Positions 33,743 through 42,857 of a stretch of DNA of 64,000 nucleotides are shown here, one piece after another. Numbering within the stretch: position 1 is the stretch's first letter; each line of letters begins with the position of its first letter. Position numbers and translations under genes: made by a program. The stretch spans positions 5,708,001 to 5,772,000 of the forward strand of contig NZ_CP017659.1 in the NCBI RefSeq assembly GCF_015326965.1, read 5' to 3'. Below the pieces are notes generated by a model. That model did not search any database. It was not told the origin of the DNA and saw nothing but the letters and a program-made list of their open reading frames with translations. This stretch comes from Paenibacillus sp. JZ16. GTDB taxonomy: Bacteria; Bacillota; Bacilli; Paenibacillales; Paenibacillaceae.

Positions 33743-34531
33743 ATGGAGTTTCCTGTTTATGTGTACCTGGGTTCCTGGCGGATTCATCCGCACGTGCTGT
33801 TTGAATCGCTGGCCTACTTTATCGGCTTCCGCGTGTATTTATGGACCCGCAGGCCGAGCGGCATGACGAAGCTGATGAGCCTGCAGATTCTGGCTGGAAT
33901 CATTGCCGGCGCGGCCATTGGCTCCAAGCTGCTATTCTGGCTGGAGGATCCGGCCGCCACCTGGGAACAGCTGCGCCAATTCCATCTGCTGTGGGGAGGC
34001 AAGACGATTGTAGGCGGTCTTCTGGGCGGGTTGATCGGCGTTGAGCTGACGAAGCGCTTGGTGGGATGGAAGCATTCCACGGGCGATGATTTTGTTTATC
34101 CGCTGATGCTGGGCCTGGGACTCGGACGGATCGGCTGTTTTCTGACCGGTCTGGATGACCATACCTATGGTACGCCGACGACCTGGTTCACGGGTGTGGA
34201 TTTTGGCGACGGGGTTTATCGCCACCCGACTCAGCTGTATGAGATCCTGTTCCTGATCGTGCTGGCCTTGCTGCTGCTTCCGCTGTACCGCCAAAGCCGC
34301 GGCAGATCCGCTCGCGAGGGCTACGTGTCCGGGCGGATGTTTCAATGGTTCATGGCCGGGTATCTGCTGTTCCGCCTGGTGATCGACTGGATCAAGCCGA
34401 CGCCGCATCCTTACCTGGGACTGAACAATATCCAATTAGCCTGCATCGCGGGCCTCATCTATTATGCGTGGCTGATCGGCGGCAGAAACCGGCTTCGCCG
34501 ATCGATGCCGGGTTCCCAACTTCCAAGCTGA
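33743..34531 (+). CDS. Lgt-like membrane protein lacking catalytic residues
   Basis: 262 residues with about seven membrane segments, matching prolipoprotein diacylglyceryl transferase in layout (LGSWRIHPHVLFESLAYF start, YRHPTQLYEIL near the end). The Lgt signature G-R-x-G-N-F-x-N-x-E is altered: here GRIGCFLTGLDDHTYG, so the conserved Asn is Cys132 and the conserved Glu position is Leu137. It may transfer a lipid in another reaction or only bind lipid. AAGGAGTGG precedes ATG 33743. It is 17 nt before a radical SAM gene, indicating one operon. Confidence 0.75.
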   Translation: MEFPVYVYLGSWRIHPHVLFESLAYFIGFRVYLWTRRPSGMTKLMSLQILAGIIAGAAIGSKLLFWLEDPAATWEQLRQFHLLWGGKTIVGGLLGGLIGVELTKRLVGWKHSTGDDFVYPLMLGLGLGRIGCFLTGLDDHTYGTPTTWFTGVDFGDGVYRHPTQLYEILFLIVLALLLLPLYRQSRGRSAREGYVSGRMFQWFMAGYLLFRLVIDWIKPTPHPYLGLNNIQLACIAGLIYYAWLIGGRNRLRRSMPGSQLPS

Positions 34532-34548
34532 CCAAAGGAGTCTTGATT

Positions 34549-35964
34549 ATGCCAAAAAACCGGCCTTATCTGTATCATGAACTGACCAACAGCATATGCA
34601 CGACCTGTTACCGCAAAGTGGAAGCCAAGATCATCGAGGAGAACGGCATGATCTACATGCTCAAAAGATGCCTCGTTCACGGTCCGGAAAAAGTGCTGAT
34701 CGCAACCGAGGCCGATTATTACCATCAGACGCGAAAGTTCATCAAGCCGTCCGAAATGCCGCTCGTCTGGAATACGCCGATCCGTTACGGCTGTCCTTAC
34801 GACTGCGGACTCTGTCCGGACCATGAGCAGCACAGCTGCCTCACGCTGCTGGAGATCACGGATCACTGCAACCTGCAGTGTCCGATCTGCTTCGCGGAAT
34901 CGTCGCCGCATCGCACTTCCTACAGGTCGCTTGCACAGATCGAATTCATGCTCGACCGGATCGTCGAGAACGAGGGAGAGCCCGACATCGTGCAGATCAG
35001 CGGCGGCGAGCCGACGACGCATCCGGATTTTTTTGACATCCTGGACATGTGCAAGAGCCGTCCCATCAAGCATATTATGGTGAACACGAACGGTATCCGC
35101 ATTGCCCAGGACCGCGATTTTGCGCGGAGGCTCGCCGAATATATGCCCGGCTTCGAAATCTACCTGCAGTTCGACAGTTTTGAGGCGCATGTGCTGAAGG
35201 AGCTGAGAGGGGCCGACCTGCGGCGCATCCGCCAGCAGGCCATTGACCATCTGAATGAATTCAACATATCCACGACGCTGGTCGTCACGCTGAAGAAAGG
35301 CCTCAATGACGGCGAGATCGGAGACATTATTCAGTACGGACTTCAGCAAAAAGCAGTGCGCGGCGTGACTATTCAGCCGATTCAGGCCGCAGGCCGGCTG
35401 GAGGGGTATGATCCGGCAACCGATCGGCTGACCGTGAGCGAAGTCCGGCGGATGATCATCGATCAGTCCGAGGTGTTTACGGATGCGGACATTCTGCCGG
35501 TGCCTTGCCATCCGGATTGCCTGGCGATGGGCTACGCATTGAAGCTGGGCGGGGAAGTGCTGCCGTTGACGCGGATGATCGACCCGGAAATCCTGCTCGA
35601 GGGCGACAGCAACACGATTGTGTTTGAGCAGGATCCGGTCATCCGAAGCAAAATGTTCGAGCTGCTGTCAACGGGCCATTCGCCGCAATCTTCGGCGCTC
35701 TCCCTGAAGAGCCTGCTCTGCTGTCTGCCGCTGGCCGCCGTACCGGAGCAGATTACCTATGACAACGTCTTCCGGGTCATTATCATGCAGTTCCTGGATG
35801 CCCATAACTTCGATGTCCGCTCCGTCAAGAAATCCTGCGTCCACATCATGCATCCCGACGGACGGATGATCCCGTTCGATACCTACAACATGTTCTACCG
35901 GGATGACAAGGAAGAGCTGCTGAAGGAGCTGAAGGCAGAGGTTGCCACGGCCTGGGACCGGTAA
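34549..35964 (+). CDS. multi-cysteine radical SAM enzyme (MJ0619/Tes-like)
   Basis: 471 residues. An N-terminal zinc- or rubredoxin-like part (Cys17/Cys20, Cys41) and a CPYDCGLCPDHEQHSC run (Cys82, 86, 89, 97) precede the radical SAM motif CNLQCPIC (Cys107, 111, 114) and QISGGEPT. The C-terminus carries PCHPDC and further cysteines. This layout is that of the MJ0619 group, which includes pterin methylases and the archaeal tetraether lipid synthase Tes. The substrate here is unknown; the neighbouring Lgt-like gene suggests a lipid. ATG 34549 follows AAAGGAG. Confidence 0.8.
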   Translation: MPKNRPYLYHELTNSICTTCYRKVEAKIIEENGMIYMLKRCLVHGPEKVLIATEADYYHQTRKFIKPSEMPLVWNTPIRYGCPYDCGLCPDHEQHSCLTLLEITDHCNLQCPICFAESSPHRTSYRSLAQIEFMLDRIVENEGEPDIVQISGGEPTTHPDFFDILDMCKSRPIKHIMVNTNGIRIAQDRDFARRLAEYMPGFEIYLQFDSFEAHVLKELRGADLRRIRQQAIDHLNEFNISTTLVVTLKKGLNDGEIGDIIQYGLQQKAVRGVTIQPIQAAGRLEGYDPATDRLTVSEVRRMIIDQSEVFTDADILPVPCHPDCLAMGYALKLGGEVLPLTRMIDPEILLEGDSNTIVFEQDPVIRSKMFELLSTGHSPQSSALSLKSLLCCLPLAAVPEQITYDNVFRVIIMQFLDAHNFDVRSVKKSCVHIMHPDGRMIPFDTYNMFYRDDKEELLKELKAEVATAWDR

Positions 35965-36039
35965 GCCGTTCTAAGGCAATGCACTCCATGCCTATGAAAC
36001 GAAAAGTCGATCCGAGCTTACATAGGGAGGCGATACATT

Positions 36040-37173
36040 GTGCAGAACAATAGCCCTGAATTTGATAAGGTGTCTCCATTTCAGTTGGATCAGAACATGA
36101 AGATTGATAACGCCGGAGCGGACGAACGGTTATGGTATTCCCCATTGGAGGAGCCGTTCCGAGTATCGGGCTTTGCCTGGCTCGACGTTGAACATAAATA
36201 TCGCAGGCTGCCTACCGTTCCTGATGTTCCCATAGGGCCGGAGGTGGATGCATTAGCGAACTGCACATCAGGTGGTCAGATCCGCTTCCGCACGAATTCG
36301 CGAAGCGTCTCGGTCCGCGTGCGGCTGACCGCAGGATCCGGCATGTATCACATGCCGCCAACGGGGGAGTGCGGCGTGGATGCTTATATCGGCGGCCCGG
36401 GCGAGTGGAAACATGCAGGAACGGCCCGTTTCCAGCCAGGTCAGGTAGAGTATGAGAGCAGCCTTTTCACTGTCGAGGACCGCAAAGTACGCTCGTTCCT
36501 GCTCAACATGCCTTTATACCAGGGCGTCGAGGAGATATGGATTGGACTTGAACCAGAAGCGGAGGTCTGGGCGCCGGAATCCTATGATTCTTCCAAAAAA
36601 GTGATTGTATACGGAACATCCATCACGCAAGGCGGATGCGCCTCACGGCCCGGCATGTCGTACACGAATATCTTAAGCCGCAGGCTGCATCTGGAGTTTG
36701 TCAACCTGGGCTTCTCGGGGAACGGCAAGGGAGAGCCGGAGCTTGCCGAGCTGGCCGCCCAAATCTCGGAGCCGGCCTGCCTCGTGATTGATTATGAGGC
36801 GAATTGCGGGGGGACCGAAGCTTATCGGCAGACCTTGCCGCAGTATATCGAGACTTACCGGAAGTTCCATCCCCAGGTTCCCATCATCCTGGTATCCCGC
36901 ATCCCTCATGGAGCCGAGTCGTTTATGCCGGAGTTTCGCGAAGGACGGCTGGTGCGGAAAAAGTTCCAGATGGATCTGATCCGGCAGCTGACCGAGGACG
37001 GAGACCATAACCTAACATTTGTGGATGGATCGGATTGGTTAGGTGACGATCCCGGGGAGACGACCGTTGATGGGGTTCATCCGACCGACCTTGGCTTCAA
37101 GCTGATGGCGGATGGGCTTGAGCCTGTGCTAAGGCAAGTGATTGGCGATAGAGCCGCTGCAGCAGGGCGATAG
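36040..37173 (+). CDS. SGNH/GDSL hydrolase with GxDLY-type N-terminal domain
   Basis: 377 residues. Residues 1-180 form a beta-sandwich with GVDAYIG in the place of the GxDLY motif. The SGNH hydrolase follows: VIVYGTSITQGG (nucleophile Ser), GFSGNG, and DGVHPTDLGF with Asp and His. No signal peptide, so it acts in the cytoplasm, probably as a carbohydrate O-acetyl esterase. GTG 36040 has GGGAGG 9 nt upstream. It precedes the LacI gene of the carbohydrate locus, separated by a terminator. Confidence 0.8.
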   Translation: MQNNSPEFDKVSPFQLDQNMKIDNAGADERLWYSPLEEPFRVSGFAWLDVEHKYRRLPTVPDVPIGPEVDALANCTSGGQIRFRTNSRSVSVRVRLTAGSGMYHMPPTGECGVDAYIGGPGEWKHAGTARFQPGQVEYESSLFTVEDRKVRSFLLNMPLYQGVEEIWIGLEPEAEVWAPESYDSSKKVIVYGTSITQGGCASRPGMSYTNILSRRLHLEFVNLGFSGNGKGEPELAELAAQISEPACLVIDYEANCGGTEAYRQTLPQYIETYRKFHPQVPIILVSRIPHGAESFMPEFREGRLVRKKFQMDLIRQLTEDGDHNLTFVDGSDWLGDDPGETTVDGVHPTDLGFKLMADGLEPVLRQVIGDRAAAAGR

Positions 37174-37275
37174 GGCAGCTAACCGTCCATAGGTTAGCGT
37201 ATCGGTGTATGTAGGTGTATGTATGGAGATTCATTATCGCAATGAAACCTAAATAAGGTGAATCATTAAGTTACA

Positions 37276-37304
37276 AAGTCCGTTCCTGGTTGGAACGGGC
37301 TTTT
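37276..37304 (+). terminator. intrinsic terminator
   Basis: AAGTCCGTTCC pairs with GGAACGGGCTT (one G-U) around a short loop and ends in Ts. It follows the SGNH hydrolase gene. Confidence 0.7.
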
Positions 37305-37423
37305 GTCTGTGCCCTCGCCTAATTCAAAAACTTTTGATTGTTTGCCTAATAAATGGGATGTTATGATAACAAATAACTAATAAATAATAACTAACCGATT
37401 ATGCTAAAGGATGTGTGCAGCTT

Positions 37424-38482
37424 ATGGCAGGAAAAGTCACGATGCAGCAAATTGCCGATCATCTCGGACTTTCAAAGTTCGCAGTTTCTAAAGCGCTTTC
37501 AGGTAAATCCGGCGTCAGTCTGGAGACAAGGGAGAAAATCGTGAACGTCGCGACCCAACTCGGCTATTTTGCCAACAAGCCGCAGAAGGCCGGAGGCAAG
37601 AAGAACGAAACTAAAGCCAGCGGCACCCTTGCCGCAAGGGAGACCGTAATCGTGCTCGTTCCGAATGTCCGTTATCAGACACGCGATTCCCTGTATTGGG
37701 GACGAATTATCGATGGAATCACAAATGAGCTTGAGCTGAGGGAGACGGGGATGGTCATCGTGACCGACCAATTCAAGGACAGCTTTGCGAACCTGATTAA
37801 TCCGAGCGGGGTGAGAGGCATCATCGGCGTCGGATTCATCTCGTCGCAGCTGCTCCTCGAAATCCGGAGCCTGGATATCCCCTTCGTATTGATCGATCAT
37901 GAAGATCCGCTGATTCCGTCAGACTCCCTGTTCATGAACAATGTGGAGTGCACGAGACGGGTAACCAATTACTTGACGGGGTGCGGGCATCGAAAGCTTC
38001 AGTTTGTAGGCAACGTCCGGTTTTCGCGCAGCTTCACCGATCGTTATCAAGGGTACCGCTCCGTTCTCGGCGAGCAGGGGATTCCGCTGAATCAGAACGA
38101 GGAGCTGCTTAGCTTCGAAGGGGACAACCGCTCCGAAATGACGGAGGCGCTGGAGATGATTATTAGTCGGATGGATGAGCTGCCGACCGCTTTTGTGTGC
38201 GCGAACGACTCCATTGCCATCTGCGTTATGACGGTCCTTGGCAAGCTGGGTACCAAAGTGCCTGCTGATTGCTCCGTTACCGGCTTTGACAACATTGAGG
38301 ATGCGGCTTTTGCGACCCCGTCGCTGAGCACCATCCATGTCAACAAGGAGGCGTTCGGACGCAGGGCGGTGGAGATGTTGATGAGACGGGTGGAGCAGCC
38401 GGATAGTCCGCTGGAAAAAATACTGCTTGCCGGCGACTTCATCCTCCGCGAATCCACGGCTTATGCCAAGAAGGTCGATTGA
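37424..38482 (+). CDS. LacI-family transcriptional regulator
   Basis: 352 residues. The N-terminal LacI helix-turn-helix (VTMQQIADHLGLSKFAVSKALSG) and hinge helix are followed by a periplasmic-binding-type effector domain with PTAFVCANDSIAICVM and VTGFDNIEDAAFATPSLST. ATG 37424 is used; GTG 37415 is closer to AAAGG and is possible. GTTATGATAAC, an 11-bp dyad at 37360-37370, is a candidate autoregulatory site. The next gene starts right after the stop codon. It probably controls this carbohydrate locus together with the YesM/YesN pair. Confidence 0.88.
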   Translation: MAGKVTMQQIADHLGLSKFAVSKALSGKSGVSLETREKIVNVATQLGYFANKPQKAGGKKNETKASGTLAARETVIVLVPNVRYQTRDSLYWGRIIDGITNELELRETGMVIVTDQFKDSFANLINPSGVRGIIGVGFISSQLLLEIRSLDIPFVLIDHEDPLIPSDSLFMNNVECTRRVTNYLTGCGHRKLQFVGNVRFSRSFTDRYQGYRSVLGEQGIPLNQNEELLSFEGDNRSEMTEALEMIISRMDELPTAFVCANDSIAICVMTVLGKLGTKVPADCSVTGFDNIEDAAFATPSLSTIHVNKEAFGRRAVEMLMRRVEQPDSPLEKILLAGDFILRESTAYAKKVD

Positions 38483-38483
38483 G

Positions 38484-40361
38484 ATGAATATGCGCGGCTG
38501 CATTGCCCGTCTATGGAAGGAGCGGCCGGCCGGGCGTCTGGACCGGAAGCTGTTTGTGGTCTTTTTGTTTCTGATCATCCTGCCGATCGGACTCATCACG
38601 TATTTTGCGGCAGAACGCTATACGGCCACCATCGAGAATAATACGGTCGCCTACGTGTCCCAGCTGTCGAGCAAAATGATGGGCAAGCTGGACGATTACG
38701 TGACCGATATGATGAAAATTTCGATCATTCCCTCGTACCTCAATGAAATTCAGTCAGGGCTTGAGCTGTCGAATCGGCATTACCAGGCGGAGGGGCAGCC
38801 GAAGGAATCGGCGAGCCTGAACGAGAGCGAGCTGAAGCTCCAGATCACGCGCAAGGTCGAGCGGAGCATCTACTTCATGAACAACATAAAGGAAGGCACG
38901 AGTAACGTGTATCTGTTCGACCTTTTCGGCAACCCGTACTACGTGGTCAAAAGCGGCGGGAACCGTTCGAATCTGCAGCAGTACTATGACAACTGGCGCA
39001 AGCTCGCCACGGCGGCCGGCGGCCGGCCCGTGCTGGTCAGCACGCAGGAGATCGCCGTGTCCGCCGGCAGCAAGCAGTATATGTTCACGGTCGTCCGCGA
39101 CATTATCGATAAATCGTATCATTCCATCGGAACAATTGTGGTGGATGCCAACATCGGCGTGATCGAGAACATTGTCACCGACCTGGAGGAGACGACGCAC
39201 GGCACCACCTTCATCCTGGATGACAACGGGACCGTGATCTATGACAGCGAGAAGAAATATTTGTCCCGCAGCATGACCGACAATAAGGCGCTTGCCCAGG
39301 CCACCGGAACCGAAGGGAGCTTTCGCCTTGACGTTGGCGGGGAGGAGCAGCTGGTCGTCTACCGGAAATCCGAGCAGACGGGCTGGCTGATCCTGATTAC
39401 GGTGCCGGAGCGTCAGCTGATGCAGGATGCGCTTAAGACCCGCAAAATTACGATCGCTGCGGCTGTCGGCGTTACCAGCTTTGCCCTCATCATTTCCCTG
39501 ATTCTGATTTATGCGCTGACAAGACCGCTGCGGTCCATCGTCCATCTGATGAAGCAGGTGCAGACCGGCAAGCTGGATGTGGTGTTCCCGGTCCGAAGGC
39601 GTGACGAGGCAGCGCTGATCGGGGTTTCGTTCAACCGGATGATGGCACGCATCAAACAGCTTATTGATGATATTTACACGATCGAGAAGCGGAAGAAGGA
39701 GGCGGAACTGGAGCGCCTACAGCACCAGATCAATCCGCATTTTATCTACAACACGCTGGAGACGATCCGGATGACGGCCGTCCTTCATGATGATCATGAG
39801 GTGGGGGATATGGTTCAGCTGTTAGGCCAGCAGCTCCGTTACAGCATTCATGCCGGCAGCGAGGTCGTGGAGGTGAAGCACGAGTGGGAGCATGTCAAAG
39901 CCTACATCGAGCTGCTGAATTACCGTTACGGCGAGCGGTTCATGCTGACATTGCCGGAAGATCCGGCAGCTAATTCCATTAAGGTGATGAAGCTGCTGTT
40001 TCAACCGATTATCGAGAATGCCGTCAATCATGGCTTTGACGAGAACAAACCCGTGCTCCATCTGACCATTACCTATGCTATGGATGGCACGGACCATGTT
40101 TTTACCGTGACGGATGACGGGTTAGGCATGTCGGCAGAAGCGCTTGACAGGCTGCGCCACGTGCTGGATCAGGCGCAGCCTCAAGGTACGGACGGCCGGG
40201 GGGTCGGGCTGCGCAATGTGCATGAGAGACTTCAGCTCCGATACGGCAGACCTTACGGCCTTGCCGTAGACAGCGAGGAAGGGCAGGGCACTTCCGTTCG
40301 GATTACATTTCCCGCGGACCATACAGAAGAACCGAGAACAGGAGGACTTGCGAATGCTTAA
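38484..40361 (+). CDS. sensor histidine kinase, YesM-type
   Basis: 625 residues. A transmembrane segment at about 21-41 and another near 330-350 bracket an extracellular Cache-like sensor. HAMP follows, then the His_kinase domain with INPHFIYN (His419) and HATPase with NAVNHGF and DDGLGM. ATG 38484 begins 2 nt after the LacI stop. It is paired with the response regulator whose start overlaps its last codons. Expected to sense an extracellular sugar, perhaps through the binding protein. Confidence 0.9.
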   Translation: MNMRGCIARLWKERPAGRLDRKLFVVFLFLIILPIGLITYFAAERYTATIENNTVAYVSQLSSKMMGKLDDYVTDMMKISIIPSYLNEIQSGLELSNRHYQAEGQPKESASLNESELKLQITRKVERSIYFMNNIKEGTSNVYLFDLFGNPYYVVKSGGNRSNLQQYYDNWRKLATAAGGRPVLVSTQEIAVSAGSKQYMFTVVRDIIDKSYHSIGTIVVDANIGVIENIVTDLEETTHGTTFILDDNGTVIYDSEKKYLSRSMTDNKALAQATGTEGSFRLDVGGEEQLVVYRKSEQTGWLILITVPERQLMQDALKTRKITIAAAVGVTSFALIISLILIYALTRPLRSIVHLMKQVQTGKLDVVFPVRRRDEAALIGVSFNRMMARIKQLIDDIYTIEKRKKEAELERLQHQINPHFIYNTLETIRMTAVLHDDHEVGDMVQLLGQQLRYSIHAGSEVVEVKHEWEHVKAYIELLNYRYGERFMLTLPEDPAANSIKVMKLLFQPIIENAVNHGFDENKPVLHLTITYAMDGTDHVFTVTDDGLGMSAEALDRLRHVLDQAQPQGTDGRGVGLRNVHERLQLRYGRPYGLAVDSEEGQGTSVRITFPADHTEEPRTGGLANA

Positions 40362-41859
40362 CATTGCAGTGGTGGATGATGAGGAACGGATCAGGTTAGG
40401 GCTGGGCAAGCTCATACAGGATGCAGGCGAGCAGTACCGCGTCGTGGGGACGTTTGCAAGCGGTCAGGAGCTGCTGGATCAATGGCATGAGCTGCAGCCC
40501 GATCTGGTCATTACCGATATCAAAATGCCGCAAATGAACGGGCTCCAGCTAATGGCGAATATCAAGCAGATGGGCTGCCATACCAAATTCGCCGTGCTGA
40601 GCGGTTATAACGATTTCGAATATGCCCGGACCGCGATGCGGCAGGGAGCCCTGGAGTATTTGCTCAAGCCGGTCAATATGAAAGAGCTGCTTCGCATGCT
40701 GGAGAACGTCGACGAGCTGGTCAAGGGCGAGCAGAACGAGCGCAAGCTGGAGTCGGACGATCTGGCGAGCTTCCTGTTAGGCGCGGATCAGCGAAAAATG
40801 CCGGGGCATTTGTTCGAGGAAGTCTGCGACCGACTGGATCAGCAGGCGCTGTTCCACGGATATTATGCGGTCATCCTGCTTCGCACATTCCCGGAAATCG
40901 TGGAAGAGAGGCTGCTTGAATGGACATCGGCTTGGGGGGCTGAGCGGAAAATTATCGACTGCGAAGGGGAACGGCAGGCGATCCTGGTGTCCATTGCAGA
41001 GTCCAGCCATGCGAATATCGTAAGGGAATGGGCTGCGATGCTCCTGCAGCAGCTTCCCGCGGGCACATCGGCGAAGGCAGGCATCAGCGGCGTGTTCAGT
41101 GGAAGCCGATGGCTGCCGCAGGCCTATAGGGAAGCCGCGAGCGTGCTGGAGCAGGCTTGGTACAGCGACGAAAGGCGCTGCTGTGGGGGTGAAGGCAGAC
41201 CGCCGGTTCAGAAGGAAGAGCGCTACCGTCTTGTCCGTTCGCTGGATAAGCTGCTGCTTCCGGCACTGCGTTCCGGTGAGTATGCGCGCTTGCCGGCGGC
41301 GCTGCGGACATGGCTGGATGAGACGGCTTCCCTGCAGCCGGGCTGGGCCGAGCTGAGAGAGGTTTGTTTTGCCCTGGAGTCACATGTGGCGGAAGAGATG
41401 AAGCAGAGGGGCATTCCAGCAGGGGATGTGGATTGGAGCCTGGAGCCGGGGAACAGCGAGAATTGGCGCTCCTTCGCGGGCCAGCTGAAGATCGCTGTTG
41501 ACCAGGCTGCCGGGCTTCTGGATCAAGGGAAGAGCGAGCACCGGGCTGTGGAGACGATCAAAGCCTATATTCAGCAGCATTATACCGAGGAAATAGAGCT
41601 GCAGCACCTCGCCGATCTGGTCTATTTGACCCCGAGTTACTTGAGCAAGCTGTTCAAGACCGAGACGGGGGAGACGATTACCGACTATTGTATCGCCGTG
41701 CGAATCGAGCATGCCAAGCGGCTGCTGAAGGAGGATCACGGGCTCAAGACGTATATGGTCGGCGAACGCGTGGGCTACCCGGACCCGGCTTATTTTAATA
41801 AAGTATTCAAAAAAATGACCGGGAAAACTCCAAAGGAGTACCGTGATTTTGTTAGGTGA
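40354..41859 (+). CDS. AraC-type response regulator, YesN-like
   Basis: 501 residues: receiver domain (VVDDEERI, phospho-acceptor Asp55, LKPVN), a long central linker, and a C-terminal AraC double helix-turn-helix (LQHLADLVYLTPSYLSKLFK, MVGERVGYPDPAYFNKVFKK). ATG 40354 follows GGAGGA and overlaps the kinase gene by 8 nt. It likely activates the permease operon and the binding protein gene, both of which carry a GACAATAAAA motif upstream. Confidence 0.9.
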   Translation: MLNIAVVDDEERIRLGLGKLIQDAGEQYRVVGTFASGQELLDQWHELQPDLVITDIKMPQMNGLQLMANIKQMGCHTKFAVLSGYNDFEYARTAMRQGALEYLLKPVNMKELLRMLENVDELVKGEQNERKLESDDLASFLLGADQRKMPGHLFEEVCDRLDQQALFHGYYAVILLRTFPEIVEERLLEWTSAWGAERKIIDCEGERQAILVSIAESSHANIVREWAAMLLQQLPAGTSAKAGISGVFSGSRWLPQAYREAASVLEQAWYSDERRCCGGEGRPPVQKEERYRLVRSLDKLLLPALRSGEYARLPAALRTWLDETASLQPGWAELREVCFALESHVAEEMKQRGIPAGDVDWSLEPGNSENWRSFAGQLKIAVDQAAGLLDQGKSEHRAVETIKAYIQQHYTEEIELQHLADLVYLTPSYLSKLFKTETGETITDYCIAVRIEHAKRLLKEDHGLKTYMVGERVGYPDPAYFNKVFKKMTGKTPKEYRDFVR

Positions 41860-41876
41860 CTGTTATCTAAACTGAG

Positions 41877-41951
41877 GACAATAAAAGCAAACAAAGTCTA
41901 TTATTTTTCGGGGCGCTGTCTTTTATAATGATTGAAAACGGTACCATTTCA
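41877..41951 (+). promoter_or_regulatory. promoter of permease operon with activator motif and cre-like site
   Basis: GACAATAAAAGCAAACAAA (41877-41895) is shared with the binding protein gene promoter and is a candidate YesN site. A TATAAT -10 lies at 41924-41929 with a poor -35 (TTATTT, 17-nt spacing), as expected for an activated promoter. TGAAAACGGTACCA (41933-41946) is one base from the cre consensus and lies within a TGAAA...TTTCA dyad to 41951. CcpA or the local LacI protein could bind there. Confidence 0.55.
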
Positions 41952-41972
41952 TCCAGAAAGCGAGGAAGGGAA

Positions 41973-42857
41973 TTGTTCAATTTCAGTTATAAAACGCAGC
42001 GCTATCTTATTCTGTTCGGTTTCCTTGCCATTCCGGTGCTCTTGTCACTGACCTTCTCTTATTATCCGGCACTATCGCTGTTGTATTACAGCTTGACGGA
42101 CTGGTCGGGTCTCGGCTGGGATATGAACTTTATCGGCTTTGACAACTACGTCGAAATTTTTACGAAGCCTGAAGTGTTCAGTTCACTCAAGAACAATCTG
42201 TATTATCTGGTCGGGGGCCTCATCCAGGTCGTGTTTGCCCTCTATTTTGCCGTCATTCTGACAAGCAAGCTGAAGGGGAGAAACGGCTTCCGGGTTGCTT
42301 TGTTCCTGCCGTACGTGCTGCACAGCGTGGCCACGGTTATCATGTTCAAGAACGTATATCACATGGAGTACGGCTCTTTGAATACGCTGCTCGGCGCGCT
42401 TGGACTCGAATCCTTGCAGCAGAGCTGGCTGGGCGATAAGGGGATCGTGAATTTTGCCCTGGCGTTCATCTCGATGTGGAAGTACATGGGACTGAACATG
42501 GTTATTTTTATTGGGGCGCTCCAATCGATTCCGGGCGACCTGTATGAGGCAGCCTCGATTGACGGGGCATCGGGTTGGCAGAAGTTCCGTTACATCACAC
42601 TGCCTAGCATCCGGGGCGTGCTGGAGCTGATGCTCATCCTTACCTTGACGGGCGCGCTCGAAGCGTTCGATATTCCGTTTGTGATGCTGCTCGGGGCGAA
42701 CGATACGTCGACCTTCGTCATTAAGACGGTGGATACGGCGTTCAAGTATCAGAACTTTGGACTGGCTTCGGCGATGGCGGTTGTGCTGCTAATTATCGTA
42801 CTGCTGTTCATTGTCATCCAGCGGAAGCTGCTGTTCAGAGAGGAGAAGCAATCATGA
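41973..42857 (+). CDS. carbohydrate ABC transporter permease (MalF/UgpA-like)
   Basis: 294 residues with about six membrane segments and an EAA loop (YEAASIDGASGWQKFRYITLP). TTG 41973 is preferred: it follows AGGAAGGG, and the upstream ATG 41928 lies inside the -10 element. The product begins FNFSYKTQRYLILFGF. It pairs with the MalG-like permease whose start overlaps its stop (ATGA). Confidence 0.9.
   Translation: MFNFSYKTQRYLILFGFLAIPVLLSLTFSYYPALSLLYYSLTDWSGLGWDMNFIGFDNYVEIFTKPEVFSSLKNNLYYLVGGLIQVVFALYFAVILTSKLKGRNGFRVALFLPYVLHSVATVIMFKNVYHMEYGSLNTLLGALGLESLQQSWLGDKGIVNFALAFISMWKYMGLNMVIFIGALQSIPGDLYEAASIDGASGWQKFRYITLPSIRGVLELMLILTLTGALEAFDIPFVMLLGANDTSTFVIKTVDTAFKYQNFGLASAMAVVLLIIVLLFIVIQRKLLFREEKQS

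Noticed and set aside
34462..35511. 349-codon minus-strand frame within the radical SAM gene
   Set aside because: Shadow of a GC-rich gene; the plus strand carries all cysteine motifs in frame.
41928..41972. ATG at 41928 as start of the MalF-like permease
   Set aside because: It overlaps the TATAAT element and has no ribosome binding site; TTG 41973 follows AGGAAGGG.
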